Source: Candidatus Gastranaerophilales bacterium (lineage in GTDB: Bacteria; Cyanobacteriota; Vampirovibrionia; Gastranaerophilales; Gastranaerophilaceae). From it: a DNA stretch of 64,000 bases. Location of the stretch: the NCBI GenBank assembly GCA_944324345.1, contig CALUVT010000002.1, positions 372,001 through 436,000 on the forward strand. Direction: 5' to 3'. The translations under genes and the position numbers were made by a program. Position 1 is the stretch's first letter. Each line of letters begins with the position of its first letter. Under the pieces are notes generated by a model. It ran no database searches and was not told the DNA's origin. It saw only the letters and a list, made by a program, of their open reading frames with translations. Shown one piece after another: positions 43,206 through 51,690 of this stretch.

Positions 43206-43889
43206 CTACCCTCTTTGTATAAATCTTTTTGTTATCAACTGCGGTCTTGTTATCGCAGAACCTATCACAACGCAATGAGCCCCAAGTTCAAATGCTTTAT
43301 CAACTTCCCAAGGTTCCCAAATGCGACCTTCAAGAACAACCGGTAAATTTGTATTGTCAACAAGCTGTTTTAATAATTCAAAATCAGGCCCTGAACCTCG
43401 ATTTTGAGAAAACTGCGTATATCCGGAAAGCGTTGTTGAAAGAATATTTGCCCCCGCTTTTTCAGCATTGATACCCTCTTCAAGAGTTGACACATCTGCC
43501 ATCGAAACTCTTTTATTTATTTTTATGTATTTTATTAAATCTTCTAATTTTTCACCGTTAGGTCTTTCCCTCATAGTTCCGTCAAAAGCAATAACATCAG
43601 CTCCCGCCTCAACAAGACTAATAACGTCTTTTAAAACCGGTGTTATGTAAACTATCTCTTGCCAGTTAGACGGTATAACATCTGGCTTTGTAATACCTAT
43701 AACAGGGACATCAAAAAGGTGTTTGGCGTTTTTAACATCCCTTACTCCTGCAACTCGTAACCCGCCTGCTCCACCTTTTATAACAGATTTCATCATGGCG
43801 ACCATACACTTTTCAAGATACAAAGGCTCTGACGGCATTGCCTGGACAGAAACGATAACCTTATGTTTTAAACGATTAATTATATCCAT
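43206..43889 (-). CDS. nanE: N-acetylmannosamine-6-phosphate 2-epimerase
   Basis: 227 residues, TIM barrel. Recognised by VIVSVQAMPSEPL at the start, GGAGGLRVAGV, GADVIAFDGTMRERP, ADVSTLEEGINAEKAGA and STTLSGYT, the standard NanE order. It turns ManNAc-6-P into GlcNAc-6-P. No sialate lyase is in the window, so the route may serve ManNAc from glycan breakdown. No ribosome site: extended -10 TGCTAGTAT at 43897-43905 lies 7 bases before ATG. Confidence 0.93.
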   Translation of the reverse strand: MDIINRLKHKVIVSVQAMPSEPLYLEKCMVAMMKSVIKGGAGGLRVAGVRDVKNAKHLFDVPVIGITKPDVIPSNWQEIVYITPVLKDVISLVEAGADVIAFDGTMRERPNGEKLEDLIKYIKINKRVSMADVSTLEEGINAEKAGANILSTTLSGYTQFSQNRGSGPDFELLKQLVDNTNLPVVLEGRIWEPWEVDKAFELGAHCVVIGSAITRPQLITKRFIQRG

Positions 43890-43990
43890 ATATTAAATAC
43901 TAGCACAAATAGGAAAAAAGGAATATAATATACAAAAAATGAGAAAACGTAAATATTTGAGATACAATAGACTTATTAATGGAGATAATT

Positions 43991-45319
43991 ATGAATAAAA
44001 GTTTAGTCAAATACCCTTACCTAACAGAGGATGTTGAAATTTACGAAAGGGAAAACGGTCATAAAATTGTACTTGCTCACAAAGAAGGAGAGCTTGTTAA
44101 CGTCAGTACTTGGGTAAAAACAGGTTCAATTAATGAAGATGACACAAATAACGGGATTTCGCATTTTCTTGAACATCTTATGTTTAAAGGGACTCATAAG
44201 CACAAAGCAGGATACTTCGATAAAACTCTTGAATCAAAAGGAGCTATTGTAAATGCTGCAACTTGGAAAGACTATACATTCTATTATGTAACCCTGCCTC
44301 GCGGGGAAAACTGCAAAGACTTAAATCTTGCAATAGAGCTTCACGCAGATATGATGCTTGATCCTGTTCTGCCGGAAGAAGAGATTGGGGCTCCATTTAA
44401 TCTTGATAACCCGAAAGTTACAGATAAAAGAGAACGCCACGTTGTAATAGAAGAAATAAGAATGCGGAAGGATCAAAATTGGACCAAAGTTTACAACGCA
44501 TGCAACTTTAACATGTATAAAAAGCACCCCTACAAAAGAGATGTCATAGGTACACCTGAAATTATTTCACAGGTAACTCGCGAACAAATTATGGATTATT
44601 ACAAAACTTTTTATACTCCGGAAAATATGACTACCATTATTGTAGGAGATTATGATAAACAAAAAATTCTTGAAAAAGTCGAGAAAGAGTTTGATTTTAA
44701 GGGAAGAAAAAACGGCCTCAAAAGAGTTAATGAAATAGATAAACCTACAGATCACACAATTTTCGTTGAAAATAAGGGAAAATCTAATACTTCATATTTG
44801 ATTGCAGGATTTTTAGGACCAAAAGCAAACCAATTAAAAGAGAATATAGAACTTGATATTATAAGTATAATTCTGGGAGAAAGCACAAGTTCAAGACTAT
44901 ATCAAAACCTTATAGAAAAGCAACCTGACAGAATCTTTAATATGGCAAATGCAGAACATTACCAGTTTAAAGACGGCAATAACTTTTTTGTACAAGCAAA
45001 TTTTAAACCTGAAAAACGGGATATAGCTATAGAACTTGTAAAATCAGAGATTTCAAACCTTTTAACAAATAGGATAACTGAAGAAGAGCTTGAAAAAGCT
45101 AAGAAAAAGACTAAATCTCGTTTTGCATATGCTGCCGAAACAGTATCAGAAATTGGAGAAACGATAGGATATTACATGACAGTTTGCGAGGATTTAAGCC
45201 TTGTCGAAAGCTACTTAAAAGTTGTTGAAAGCATAACCGTTGATGATTTAGAAGAAACTATCAGAAAGTACCTAAATCTGAACAATGCAGTAATCTCAAT
45301 TCTGGAACCTGACAATTAA
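43991..45319 (+). CDS. M16-family zinc metallopeptidase
   Basis: About 442 residues. I start at ATG 43991 because the earlier in-frame ATG (43979) contains the GGAG ribosome site itself. The inverted zinc motif is HFLEH (His58, Glu61, His62), with a further glutamate in RHVVIEEIRMRKD. The M16 core and C-terminal lobe follow (TPENMTTIIVGD, GESTSSRLYQNLIE). Between the two zinc blocks an insert of about 15 residues (IGAPFNLDNPKVTDK) is unusual. Likely a cytoplasmic processing peptidase of the PqqL/YmfH type. Confidence 0.92.
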   Translation: MNKSLVKYPYLTEDVEIYERENGHKIVLAHKEGELVNVSTWVKTGSINEDDTNNGISHFLEHLMFKGTHKHKAGYFDKTLESKGAIVNAATWKDYTFYYVTLPRGENCKDLNLAIELHADMMLDPVLPEEEIGAPFNLDNPKVTDKRERHVVIEEIRMRKDQNWTKVYNACNFNMYKKHPYKRDVIGTPEIISQVTREQIMDYYKTFYTPENMTTIIVGDYDKQKILEKVEKEFDFKGRKNGLKRVNEIDKPTDHTIFVENKGKSNTSYLIAGFLGPKANQLKENIELDIISIILGESTSSRLYQNLIEKQPDRIFNMANAEHYQFKDGNNFFVQANFKPEKRDIAIELVKSEISNLLTNRITEEELEKAKKKTKSRFAYAAETVSEIGETIGYYMTVCEDLSLVESYLKVVESITVDDLEETIRKYLNLNNAVISILEPDN

Positions 45320-45346
45320 AATTTTACAAGAAGGGAAAATTTCATA

Positions 45347-45946
45347 GTGCAAGAAGCCACCAAAACAGAACTAGAACAACTTGAAAGCATTAAGATGAAA
45401 TGCCTGTCGTGCAATAAATGTTCTCTTGCTCAAACACGAACAAATATAGTATTTTCAGGCGGAATTCCAAATCATAAACTTATGCTTATCGGAGAGGCAC
45501 CCGGGTACTATGAAGATCAAAAAGGAGAACCCTTTGTAGGTAAAGCAGGTCAATTGCTTGATAGAATTTTCGCATCAGTAGGTCTGTCAAGACAGAAAGA
45601 CGTATATATCTGTAATACTCTCAAATGCCGTCCTCCAAACAACAGAGATCCGCTTCCTGATGAAAAATTAGCTTGCAAGGAATACTTGGACGCACAAATA
45701 GAAATCCTAAAACCTCGTATAATTTTGCTCTGCGGGAGAGTTGCAGTAAGTTCTCTTCTGAATACAACACAGGGTATAACAAAACTCCGCGGAAAATGGT
45801 TTGAGGGCCCTTATATGTCTAAAATGATGCCGATATTTCATCCATCATACCTACTAAGAAATGACTCCAGAGAAAAGGGGAGCCCCAAATGGCTTATGTG
45901 GCAGGATATTAAAGAAATAAAAAGAGTTTACAGCCAAATGGATTAG
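45347..45946 (+). CDS. Family 4 uracil-DNA glycosylase
   Basis: 199 residues from GTG 45347 (AAGGGA upstream). The iron-sulfur cysteines are in KCLSCNKCSL, NTLKCRPPNNRDP and LACKEYL. The uracil pocket motif GEAPGYYEDQKGEPFVGKAGQLLD and the C-terminal HPSYLLR are intact. It removes uracil from DNA to start base-excision repair. It follows the M16 gene by 27 bases. Confidence 0.93.
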   Translation: MQEATKTELEQLESIKMKCLSCNKCSLAQTRTNIVFSGGIPNHKLMLIGEAPGYYEDQKGEPFVGKAGQLLDRIFASVGLSRQKDVYICNTLKCRPPNNRDPLPDEKLACKEYLDAQIEILKPRIILLCGRVAVSSLLNTTQGITKLRGKWFEGPYMSKMMPIFHPSYLLRNDSREKGSPKWLMWQDIKEIKRVYSQMD

Positions 45947-45987
45947 GTATAAAACTCCATAATTATATAAACTAAAAAAAACAAAAA

Positions 45988-46614
45988 CTATTTGTAAATA
46001 TCCTGAAGCATATGAATTCCACCCTTTTCCTTGGGCAAACAGTATGTTATGTTCGAGTGAAAATAATAATTTCCTGATTTACTTCTCATAATAACGAAAC
46101 TAAATAAGTCATGTCCGCTTTTGTTAGGGAATAACTTACCATTACTATCGACTGCAAACATAGGTTTTGGAACATTTTGGGGTTGATTAAACACAACAAT
46201 ATTAGAATTATCATCCATCACAAAAACTTGATTGTACCTGTTAAACATACTTTCTGAAAATCCTGCACAAGACGGGATTACTGCATAACTTTTGTAAACA
46301 GGTACACAGCCATTTTTTAGTGCGTTATTTTTGCAGTATTTCCTTACACGAAGATTTGTCGCAAACTTCTTATAAAACTTATCACACTTTGAAAAATCAC
46401 TGTCAAAATTCTTATTAGAACTGAAAAAACACCCCGTTTCACCATCCATTTCATAAACTGTAGCTGACAAAGCCTGAGAATATAGCGAATACAATTTTTT
46501 AAAAGATGTGATAGAAGCTTTTTCAACCAAACTTATAGTACAACGTGTACTAAAATATAACAAAATAACCACGTATACTAATGTTAATATTAAAATTCTC
46601 TTTTTATCAGCCAT
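45988..46614 (-). CDS. Pilin-like protein without prepilin signal
   Basis: 208 residues. A plain membrane anchor (about 6-24, ILILTLVYVVILLYF) replaces the FTLAEV leader, yet the body matches the pilins of this window: FKKLYSLYSQALSATVYEMDG after the helix, six or more cysteines, and FAVDSNGKLFPNKSGHDLFSF. It therefore looks like a pilin-family protein that is no longer processed by prepilin peptidase and stays anchored. No ribosome site is evident. It lies 34 bases after ilvB on the same strand. Confidence 0.7.
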   Translation of the reverse strand: MADKKRILILTLVYVVILLYFSTRCTISLVEKASITSFKKLYSLYSQALSATVYEMDGETGCFFSSNKNFDSDFSKCDKFYKKFATNLRVRKYCKNNALKNGCVPVYKSYAVIPSCAGFSESMFNRYNQVFVMDDNSNIVVFNQPQNVPKPMFAVDSNGKLFPNKSGHDLFSFVIMRSKSGNYYFHSNITYCLPKEKGGIHMLQDIYK

Positions 46615-46648
46615 ATATCAAACCAACATTAAAAAAATTTTTGTTAAC

Positions 46649-48286
46649 CTACAAAATCTCCATAGGTTCAACAGCAATATCTGCAATAAACGGTCCGCTG
46701 TAATCATAGGCGGCTTTACAAGCAGCTTTTATATCTTCTGCTTTCTCAACTCTTACAGCTGATATTCCGTAGCTTTTTGCCAACTTTAAATAGTCAGGAT
46801 TAGAAATTTTAGTTTCAAAATACCTGCCATCACAAAGCTTTTCTTGAAATTGTCTTACCATACCGAGATAGCCATTATTGATTATAAAAATTTTAACAGG
46901 GATATTATAATCAACACAAGTTGCAAGTTCTTGCATATTCATTTGAAAAGAGCCGTCACCTGCAATACAAATTACTGGTTTTCTTCCAATAGCTACAGAA
47001 GCACCAATCGCTGCCGGAAGACCGAACCCCATAGTACCAAGTCCTCCGGAGGTTAAGAATCTTCGAGGTTTATCAAATTTTAAAAATCTTGCTGCCCAAA
47101 CCTGATGCTGTCCAACTTCTGTAGATATAACGGGATCTTTATCGCCAAAATAATCTTGGATTTGTTGAATAACCTCAAAAGAATGAATTTTATCTGAACG
47201 TTTTTGAGGAACAGTATCTTGGCTTTTGAGATTGCTTAAATAGCTGCACCAATCTTCGAAAGACGAAAAATCAACAAGGAATTGATCTTTTTGAATTGTG
47301 CCAATCATTTTAGAAAGAATCAATTTTGCATCACCGACGAGTTCCATTGCTGAAGGTATAACCCTTGAAATTTCCCTCTTACTTATATCAAGATGAATAA
47401 GTTTCTTTGATAAATCGTCAACAGAGAAACAACATCTGATGCGGTCATTAAATCTGGTTCCAACTGCAAACACCAAATCACTATCATTAACAGCCTTATT
47501 AGCAGCTTCATTTCCAAATATCCCGACCATACCAATATAATTTTTATCAGAAGCAGGAAATCCTCCAAGACCCATCATCGTGCAAACAACCGGAATATTC
47601 AAAAGGCGTGAAAGCTCAGATAGCTCCTCTGAAGCATTTGATTGAATAACACCACCACCGCAAATTATCAAAGGACGCTTGGCTGAGCAGATACTCTTAA
47701 TTGGAATTTTTACATCCGGAAGCATTTCTGTTGTAGAATTTATGGAATAATCTGCCCTAAACTCAGTTGCTTCTGAAAAAACATTTTTCGTAATATCAAC
47801 AACAACAGGCCCCTGTCTTCCAGACATTGCGGTATTAAATGCCTCAATCAAAGTTAATTCAAGATGCTCAACACTCTTAACCTGAAAACTTTTCTTACTG
47901 CAAGATTTTGTAATATCTACAATATCAACTTCCTGAAAAGCATCTTGATGAAGGAGATTTTCAAGTACTTGACCGGTTATAACAACAACAGGAGTTCCAT
48001 CAAGATACGCATCTGCAATACCAGTAACAGTATTAGTAGCCCCGGGACCGGAAGTTACTAAAACTACGCCACATTTCCCAGAAGTTCTGGCATACCCCTC
48101 GGCCGCGTGAACAGCAGCCTGTTCATGGCGGACGAGATAGTGTTTTATATCGTTTTGCTTAAAGAGTTCATCATAAACATTCAGCACAATTCCACCCGGA
48201 TAACCAAAAATAGTATCAACTCCAAGAATTTTTAAAGTTTCTACAAGAATCTGTGCCCCTGTTAGAGTTTTTGTTAAAGTTTCCAT
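46649..48286 (-). CDS. ilvB: Acetolactate synthase large subunit
   Basis: 545 residues, full length. TPP enzyme with catalytic Glu in LVRHEQAAVHAAEGYAR, SGPGATNTVTGIADAYLDGTPVV, and the TPP motif GDGSFQMNMQEL...IINN. The FAD-binding middle domain and QVWAARFL segment are present, which points to the biosynthetic rather than the catabolic enzyme. It makes acetolactate for valine, leucine and isoleucine. The regulatory subunit IlvN is not adjacent on either side. Ribosome site TTGGAG. Confidence 0.93.
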   Translation of the reverse strand: METLTKTLTGAQILVETLKILGVDTIFGYPGGIVLNVYDELFKQNDIKHYLVRHEQAAVHAAEGYARTSGKCGVVLVTSGPGATNTVTGIADAYLDGTPVVVITGQVLENLLHQDAFQEVDIVDITKSCSKKSFQVKSVEHLELTLIEAFNTAMSGRQGPVVVDITKNVFSEATEFRADYSINSTTEMLPDVKIPIKSICSAKRPLIICGGGVIQSNASEELSELSRLLNIPVVCTMMGLGGFPASDKNYIGMVGIFGNEAANKAVNDSDLVFAVGTRFNDRIRCCFSVDDLSKKLIHLDISKREISRVIPSAMELVGDAKLILSKMIGTIQKDQFLVDFSSFEDWCSYLSNLKSQDTVPQKRSDKIHSFEVIQQIQDYFGDKDPVISTEVGQHQVWAARFLKFDKPRRFLTSGGLGTMGFGLPAAIGASVAIGRKPVICIAGDGSFQMNMQELATCVDYNIPVKIFIINNGYLGMVRQFQEKLCDGRYFETKISNPDYLKLAKSYGISAVRVEKAEDIKAACKAAYDYSGPFIADIAVEPMEIL

Positions 48287-48337
48287 ATATGAACTCCAAT
48301 TTATAAAAGGATTTTATCACAGAGAAATATTTTATAC

Positions 48338-48369
48338 AAATAAGGATGTCTTAAAAGACATCCTTATTT
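48338..48369. terminator. Terminator between the coiled-coil protein gene and ilvB
   Basis: Perfect inverted repeat AAATAAGGATGTCTT with AAGACATCCTTATTT and a very short loop, ending in T-rich sequence on both strands. It ends the transcript of the upstream minus-strand gene before ilvB starts. Confidence 0.85.
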
Positions 48370-48379
48370 TGTATTTAAT

Positions 48380-48703
48380 TTAATCAGTTGTGAATAGTTC
48401 TTTTATTAAAGATTTTTTCTTATTCACCTTATTTTGATGCTCCTGAGCTTTTTTCTGTCTTTCTAATTGTCTTTGTTTAGCTTTGGCACGTTTTTTTGCA
48501 AGTCTTTGTTCTCTAGCTTTTTTCTTTGCTGCAAGCTTTTGCTGTTTCTCTTGCTGTTTTTGATAAGCTGACTGTTCTTTTTTTGATACTTTACCTGTTA
48601 AATTGTCTAACCAACGAGACACAGGACCTTGAGTTTCTGCAGCATAAACGCTGGACATACTCAAAACTGCTATTGCCATTAGAGCTGCCAACTTTTTCTT
48701 CAT
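48380..48703 (-). CDS. Small secreted basic coiled-coil protein (paralogue A)
   Basis: 107 residues from the second of two adjacent ATGs (48703), which puts GAGG 5 bases upstream. Signal peptide MKKKLAALMAIAVLSMSSVYA, cut after Ala21 or so. The mature chain is almost all Lys, Gln, Arg, Ala in a single helix (KKKAREQRLAKKRAKAKQRQ). It ends KKKSLIKELFTTD, nearly the same as the end of the next gene. Unknown function; a periplasmic charged helix protein. Confidence 0.72.
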   Translation of the reverse strand: MKKKLAALMAIAVLSMSSVYAAETQGPVSRWLDNLTGKVSKKEQSAYQKQQEKQQKLAAKKKAREQRLAKKRAKAKQRQLERQKKAQEHQNKVNKKKSLIKELFTTD

Positions 48704-48739
48704 CATAACCTCACTTTCAAATTTTACCACTACAAGCTT

Positions 48740-49066
48740 TTAGTCTGAAATTAATTCATTCCATAACTGTTTTTTCTTTTCAATTTTCTGTTGTCTTGCT
48801 TTTTGAGCATCCTCACGAGCTTTTTTATCAGCTTCTAACTTTTTCTGGAAAGCTTCTTGCTTTTCCAAACGTTCCTGACGCTGTTTTTCCATAGCTTCTT
48901 CTCTTGCTTTTTGTTGCTGCTGTAATTCTTTTTCCTTATCTACAATCTTTTGAGTATGTTTTTGCAAAAACTTTTCTGTATAAGTAGAAGGTTCTGAACT
49001 TGCAGCATACACTGCTGATGCTCCTGCCATTACAAGAACTAAAGATGCAACTAATAATTTTTTCAT
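48740..49066 (-). CDS. Small secreted coiled-coil protein (paralogue B)
   Basis: 108 residues from ATG 49066, chosen for the AAAGGAG site and signal peptide MKKLLVASLVLVMAGASAVYA. The mature part is a long charged coiled coil (KEKELQQQQKAREEAMEKQRQERLEKQ). The C-terminus KKKQLWNELISD matches paralogue A at KKK-x-L-x-x-EL-x-x-D. Gene A follows 36 bases downstream. Function unknown. Confidence 0.72.
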   Translation of the reverse strand: MKKLLVASLVLVMAGASAVYAASSEPSTYTEKFLQKHTQKIVDKEKELQQQQKAREEAMEKQRQERLEKQEAFQKKLEADKKAREDAQKARQQKIEKKKQLWNELISD

Positions 49067-49100
49067 ATACACTCTCCTTTTTTGTAGTGAAATTATTATA

Positions 49101-49805
49101 CTAGATATTATTGTACATATCAACTATTTTTTTTATCCCTTGTTCTGCTACATTAAAAATTTCAAGCATTTGAGATTTTTCATAAGGTTCACCTTCTGCT
49201 GTTGTTTGAAATTCTATAATCTTGCCGCTTTTTGTCAATACAATATTACTGTCAACTTGAGCGTGAGAATCCTCTTCATAATCTAAATCAAGTCTCACCT
49301 CACCATCAACAATACCCGCTGAAATTGCAGCCACAGGCTCTATTATTGGGTTTTCTTTTAACACACCTTTTGCCAACAATCTTTCTACTGCAATTTTCAG
49401 TGCTAGAAATCCTCCACAAATACTTGCAGTTCTTGTCCCTCCATCTGCTTGCAGAACATCAGCGTCTATTGTTATTGTTAAATCTGGAATTTTTTCCAAA
49501 TCAATACAAGCTCTAAGACTTCTTCCTATAAGTCGCTGGATTTCCTGAGTCCTACCGGAAACTTTGGTACGTTCTCTCTGGCATCTTGTATTTGGGGCTG
49601 AAGGTAAAAGAGAATATTCGGCAGTTAGCCAACCTCTTTTATCTTCTTTGTCCATCCACTTAGGCTTTCCCTCCTCCACGGAAGCCGTTGTTAATACTCT
49701 GGTATCACCAAATTCTACAAGAACTGAACCTAGTGCATGCTTTGTGTAATCTTTTATAAATTTTATTTCTCTTGTTTCGTTATTTTTTCGACCTTCTCTT
49801 ATCAT
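49101..49805 (-). CDS. rph: RNase PH
   Basis: 234 residues, normal size. Begins MIREGRKNNETREI and shows GDTRVLTTASVEEGKP, GWLTAEYSLLP, the phosphate-binding GRTQEIQRLIGRSLRA, ITIDADVLQADGGTRTASICGG and the catalytic DLDYEEDSHAQVDSN. It trims 3' ends of tRNA precursors with phosphate. It overlaps no neighbour, and its end lies 34 bases before the start of paralogue B. It follows the small zinc-ribbon gene by 9 bases. Confidence 0.95.
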   Translation of the reverse strand: MIREGRKNNETREIKFIKDYTKHALGSVLVEFGDTRVLTTASVEEGKPKWMDKEDKRGWLTAEYSLLPSAPNTRCQRERTKVSGRTQEIQRLIGRSLRACIDLEKIPDLTITIDADVLQADGGTRTASICGGFLALKIAVERLLAKGVLKENPIIEPVAAISAGIVDGEVRLDLDYEEDSHAQVDSNIVLTKSGKIIEFQTTAEGEPYEKSQMLEIFNVAEQGIKKIVDMYNNI

Positions 49806-49814
49806 TTTTACCTC

Positions 49815-50030
49815 CTACTCATAATCCCACATATATATCTGTCCGCAATATCGACAAACAGCATGATCATTCATAAACTGTAAGTCCGGAATAAATCTAT
49901 AGCCATCAACAGTTATTTCTATATCACCATTTTTGTTATATTCCTGTTTAAAATTCTTGTCTCCTCTGTAATCAGGAGAATACATTAACTCGAATTTATC
50001 AATTGATTTACAATTTTTACAGATAAACAT
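49815..50030 (-). CDS. Small zinc-ribbon protein
   Basis: 71 residues. Two CxxC pairs, CKNC at 4-7 and CRYC at 59-62, bracket a beta-rich middle (DIEITVDGYRFIPDLQF), the layout of a zinc ribbon. No DNA-binding or enzyme signature. It starts 2 bases after the membrane protein gene, whose last codons GATGAG may serve as its ribosome site. Confidence 0.68.
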   Translation of the reverse strand: MFICKNCKSIDKFELMYSPDYRGDKNFKQEYNKNGDIEITVDGYRFIPDLQFMNDHAVCRYCGQIYMWDYE

Positions 50031-50032
50031 AT

Positions 50033-51022
50033 TTAATACTCATCATCTTCAAGTCTTGCACGCCTTATTATTTCAGGGTCAATACCTCTTTTTTCAATTT
50101 TAAAAGTTTTGGCAGATGCTTTTTTGGAAGACTTCTTTTTCTTTTCAACAACCTCAACAGATGAAGGGATATAAAGGTTTTTATACCACAAAGTCCAACA
50201 TATACTTCTTATAGGAAGGGTAAAACCTACAACTATAAAAAATACAAGTTGCTTTACTAACTCAGTTGCAACAATTGCAGGAGTTATATTAAAGCGTTCT
50301 ACAGCTTCCAAAGGCAAAGTATAAGCCCAAGCTTCAAAAGTTTTTTCTAAAAATGCTGTTATATTGAAAGAATCAAAAATTACCGCAAGTCCGGCTGTTA
50401 AAAAGTAATATGTAAAAAGAGTCAACAAAATCATCAACAAAAAAGTTCTCGAAAATTTTCCCTTTATGAGTTCCAAACTTCTTTTAAAACAACCTACAGG
50501 GGATACTCCATCTTCGAATGTAAATACTTGAAAAATAAGAACAAAATAAACAAAAAATATAGCTCCTATTACCCAAAATATCGGAATAATTGAAAGCACA
50601 GTAAAAATACTAAATAAAAACCACAACAAAATGTAAGAAAAAGTTTTCTTTGTAATCAATTCATTGTGAGCACCGAAATCATAAACCTTACCCGTGTTTA
50701 AGTATCCTTCTGTCATCGAATTTATGGCACCATAAGCGACTAAATAATCCCAAAAAGCCTTGGCCCAAATTAATAACCCTGGTACAACAGTTAACACAAC
50801 CAAAGTTAACATCGTTGAAAAATCGTTTAACACAGTATATTTTGCAGCAAGATCCTGATAATTCATGGAAAACCAATAGGTCAATCCAAAAATCATAAAA
50901 AGGCCTAAAACTTGTCCAAGCACAGGGAAACCCATATACAAAATAAATTTATGTATATTCAACGCATAAATTTTTATCCCTTCAAAAAATATTAACCAAA
51001 CACTTTTATCTTCTTTTGACAT
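50033..51022 (-). CDS. Multi-pass membrane protein of unknown function
   Basis: 329 residues with about six hydrophobic segments (26-50, 70-88, 130-180 as two, 195-225, 255-275) and a highly basic cytoplasmic tail (VEKKKKSSKKASAKTFK). The CFKRSLELIKGKFSRTFLLM block resembles the amphipathic linkers in DUF975- or GDPD-membrane-type domains, but I cannot place it. Ribosome site AGGAGAG. It diverges from the PHP gene with only 9 bases between starts. Confidence 0.68.
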   Translation of the reverse strand: MSKEDKSVWLIFFEGIKIYALNIHKFILYMGFPVLGQVLGLFMIFGLTYWFSMNYQDLAAKYTVLNDFSTMLTLVVLTVVPGLLIWAKAFWDYLVAYGAINSMTEGYLNTGKVYDFGAHNELITKKTFSYILLWFLFSIFTVLSIIPIFWVIGAIFFVYFVLIFQVFTFEDGVSPVGCFKRSLELIKGKFSRTFLLMILLTLFTYYFLTAGLAVIFDSFNITAFLEKTFEAWAYTLPLEAVERFNITPAIVATELVKQLVFFIVVGFTLPIRSICWTLWYKNLYIPSSVEVVEKKKKSSKKASAKTFKIEKRGIDPEIIRRARLEDDEY

Positions 51023-51031
51023 ATCTCTCCT

Positions 51032-51682
51032 ATGGAAAATTTTAATTCAGCGTATAATAATTTTATTACAAATATGGAAAATTATACAAAAGAAGATTAC
51101 ATAAATAAAAGAGTAAATTTGCACATACACACAAAATTCTCCGATGGGGAAGCAGATGCTGCAGACATTGTAAGACAAGCAAAAGAAAAGGGTTACAAAA
51201 AAATAGCAATATGTGACCACAACACAATTGGAGCACATCTGAAAATACAAGATGACATACTCCTCACTGCAGTTGAATTTGACGTATGGTGCGGTTATGT
51301 TTTCATGCACCTGTTGGCTTATAACATTGATATTAACAATGAAGAACTTAAAGCGTTTTACGCCAAAACAAAAAAAGAAACCGAATTGGATATCATAAGA
51401 ATTTTTGCCAGAAGAGATTTAAAAAAACTCATTACCGCAATTCACAAAGCTGGTGGAATCGCAGTACTTGCACATCCTGCTTGTTGTTGGGCGATTAATC
51501 TTGATTCATTTGTAAAAAAGCTTGTATCATACGGACTAGACGGGATAGAAGTTTATTACCCTTATGAAAGACACAGAGGGATAATAAAATTTCATAAAGC
51601 TGAAACCGTAAATAAAATTGCGGACAAGTACAAACTGATAAAAACAGGCGGGACAGATTTACACAAATCTACATTAAATTGA
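51032..51682 (+). CDS. PHP-domain phosphoesterase
   Basis: 216 residues. All PHP metal motifs are visible: NLHIHTKFSDGE, ICDHNTIGAH, VLAHPACCW and TGGTDLHK. PHP proteins hydrolyse phosphoesters such as nucleotide or sugar phosphates with three metals. Short stand-alone forms include RNase AM-type enzymes. No ribosome site lies before either possible start (51032 or 51074). The end faces the convergent unknown gene at 51691. Confidence 0.85.
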   Translation: MENFNSAYNNFITNMENYTKEDYINKRVNLHIHTKFSDGEADAADIVRQAKEKGYKKIAICDHNTIGAHLKIQDDILLTAVEFDVWCGYVFMHLLAYNIDINNEELKAFYAKTKKETELDIIRIFARRDLKKLITAIHKAGGIAVLAHPACCWAINLDSFVKKLVSYGLDGIEVYYPYERHRGIIKFHKAETVNKIADKYKLIKTGGTDLHKSTLN

Positions 51683-51690
51683 TAAAAGTC

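Noticed and set aside
49232-49516. Open frame on the plus strand opposite rph
   Set aside because: His/Leu/Gln-rich shadow of a conserved RNase PH gene with no start signals.
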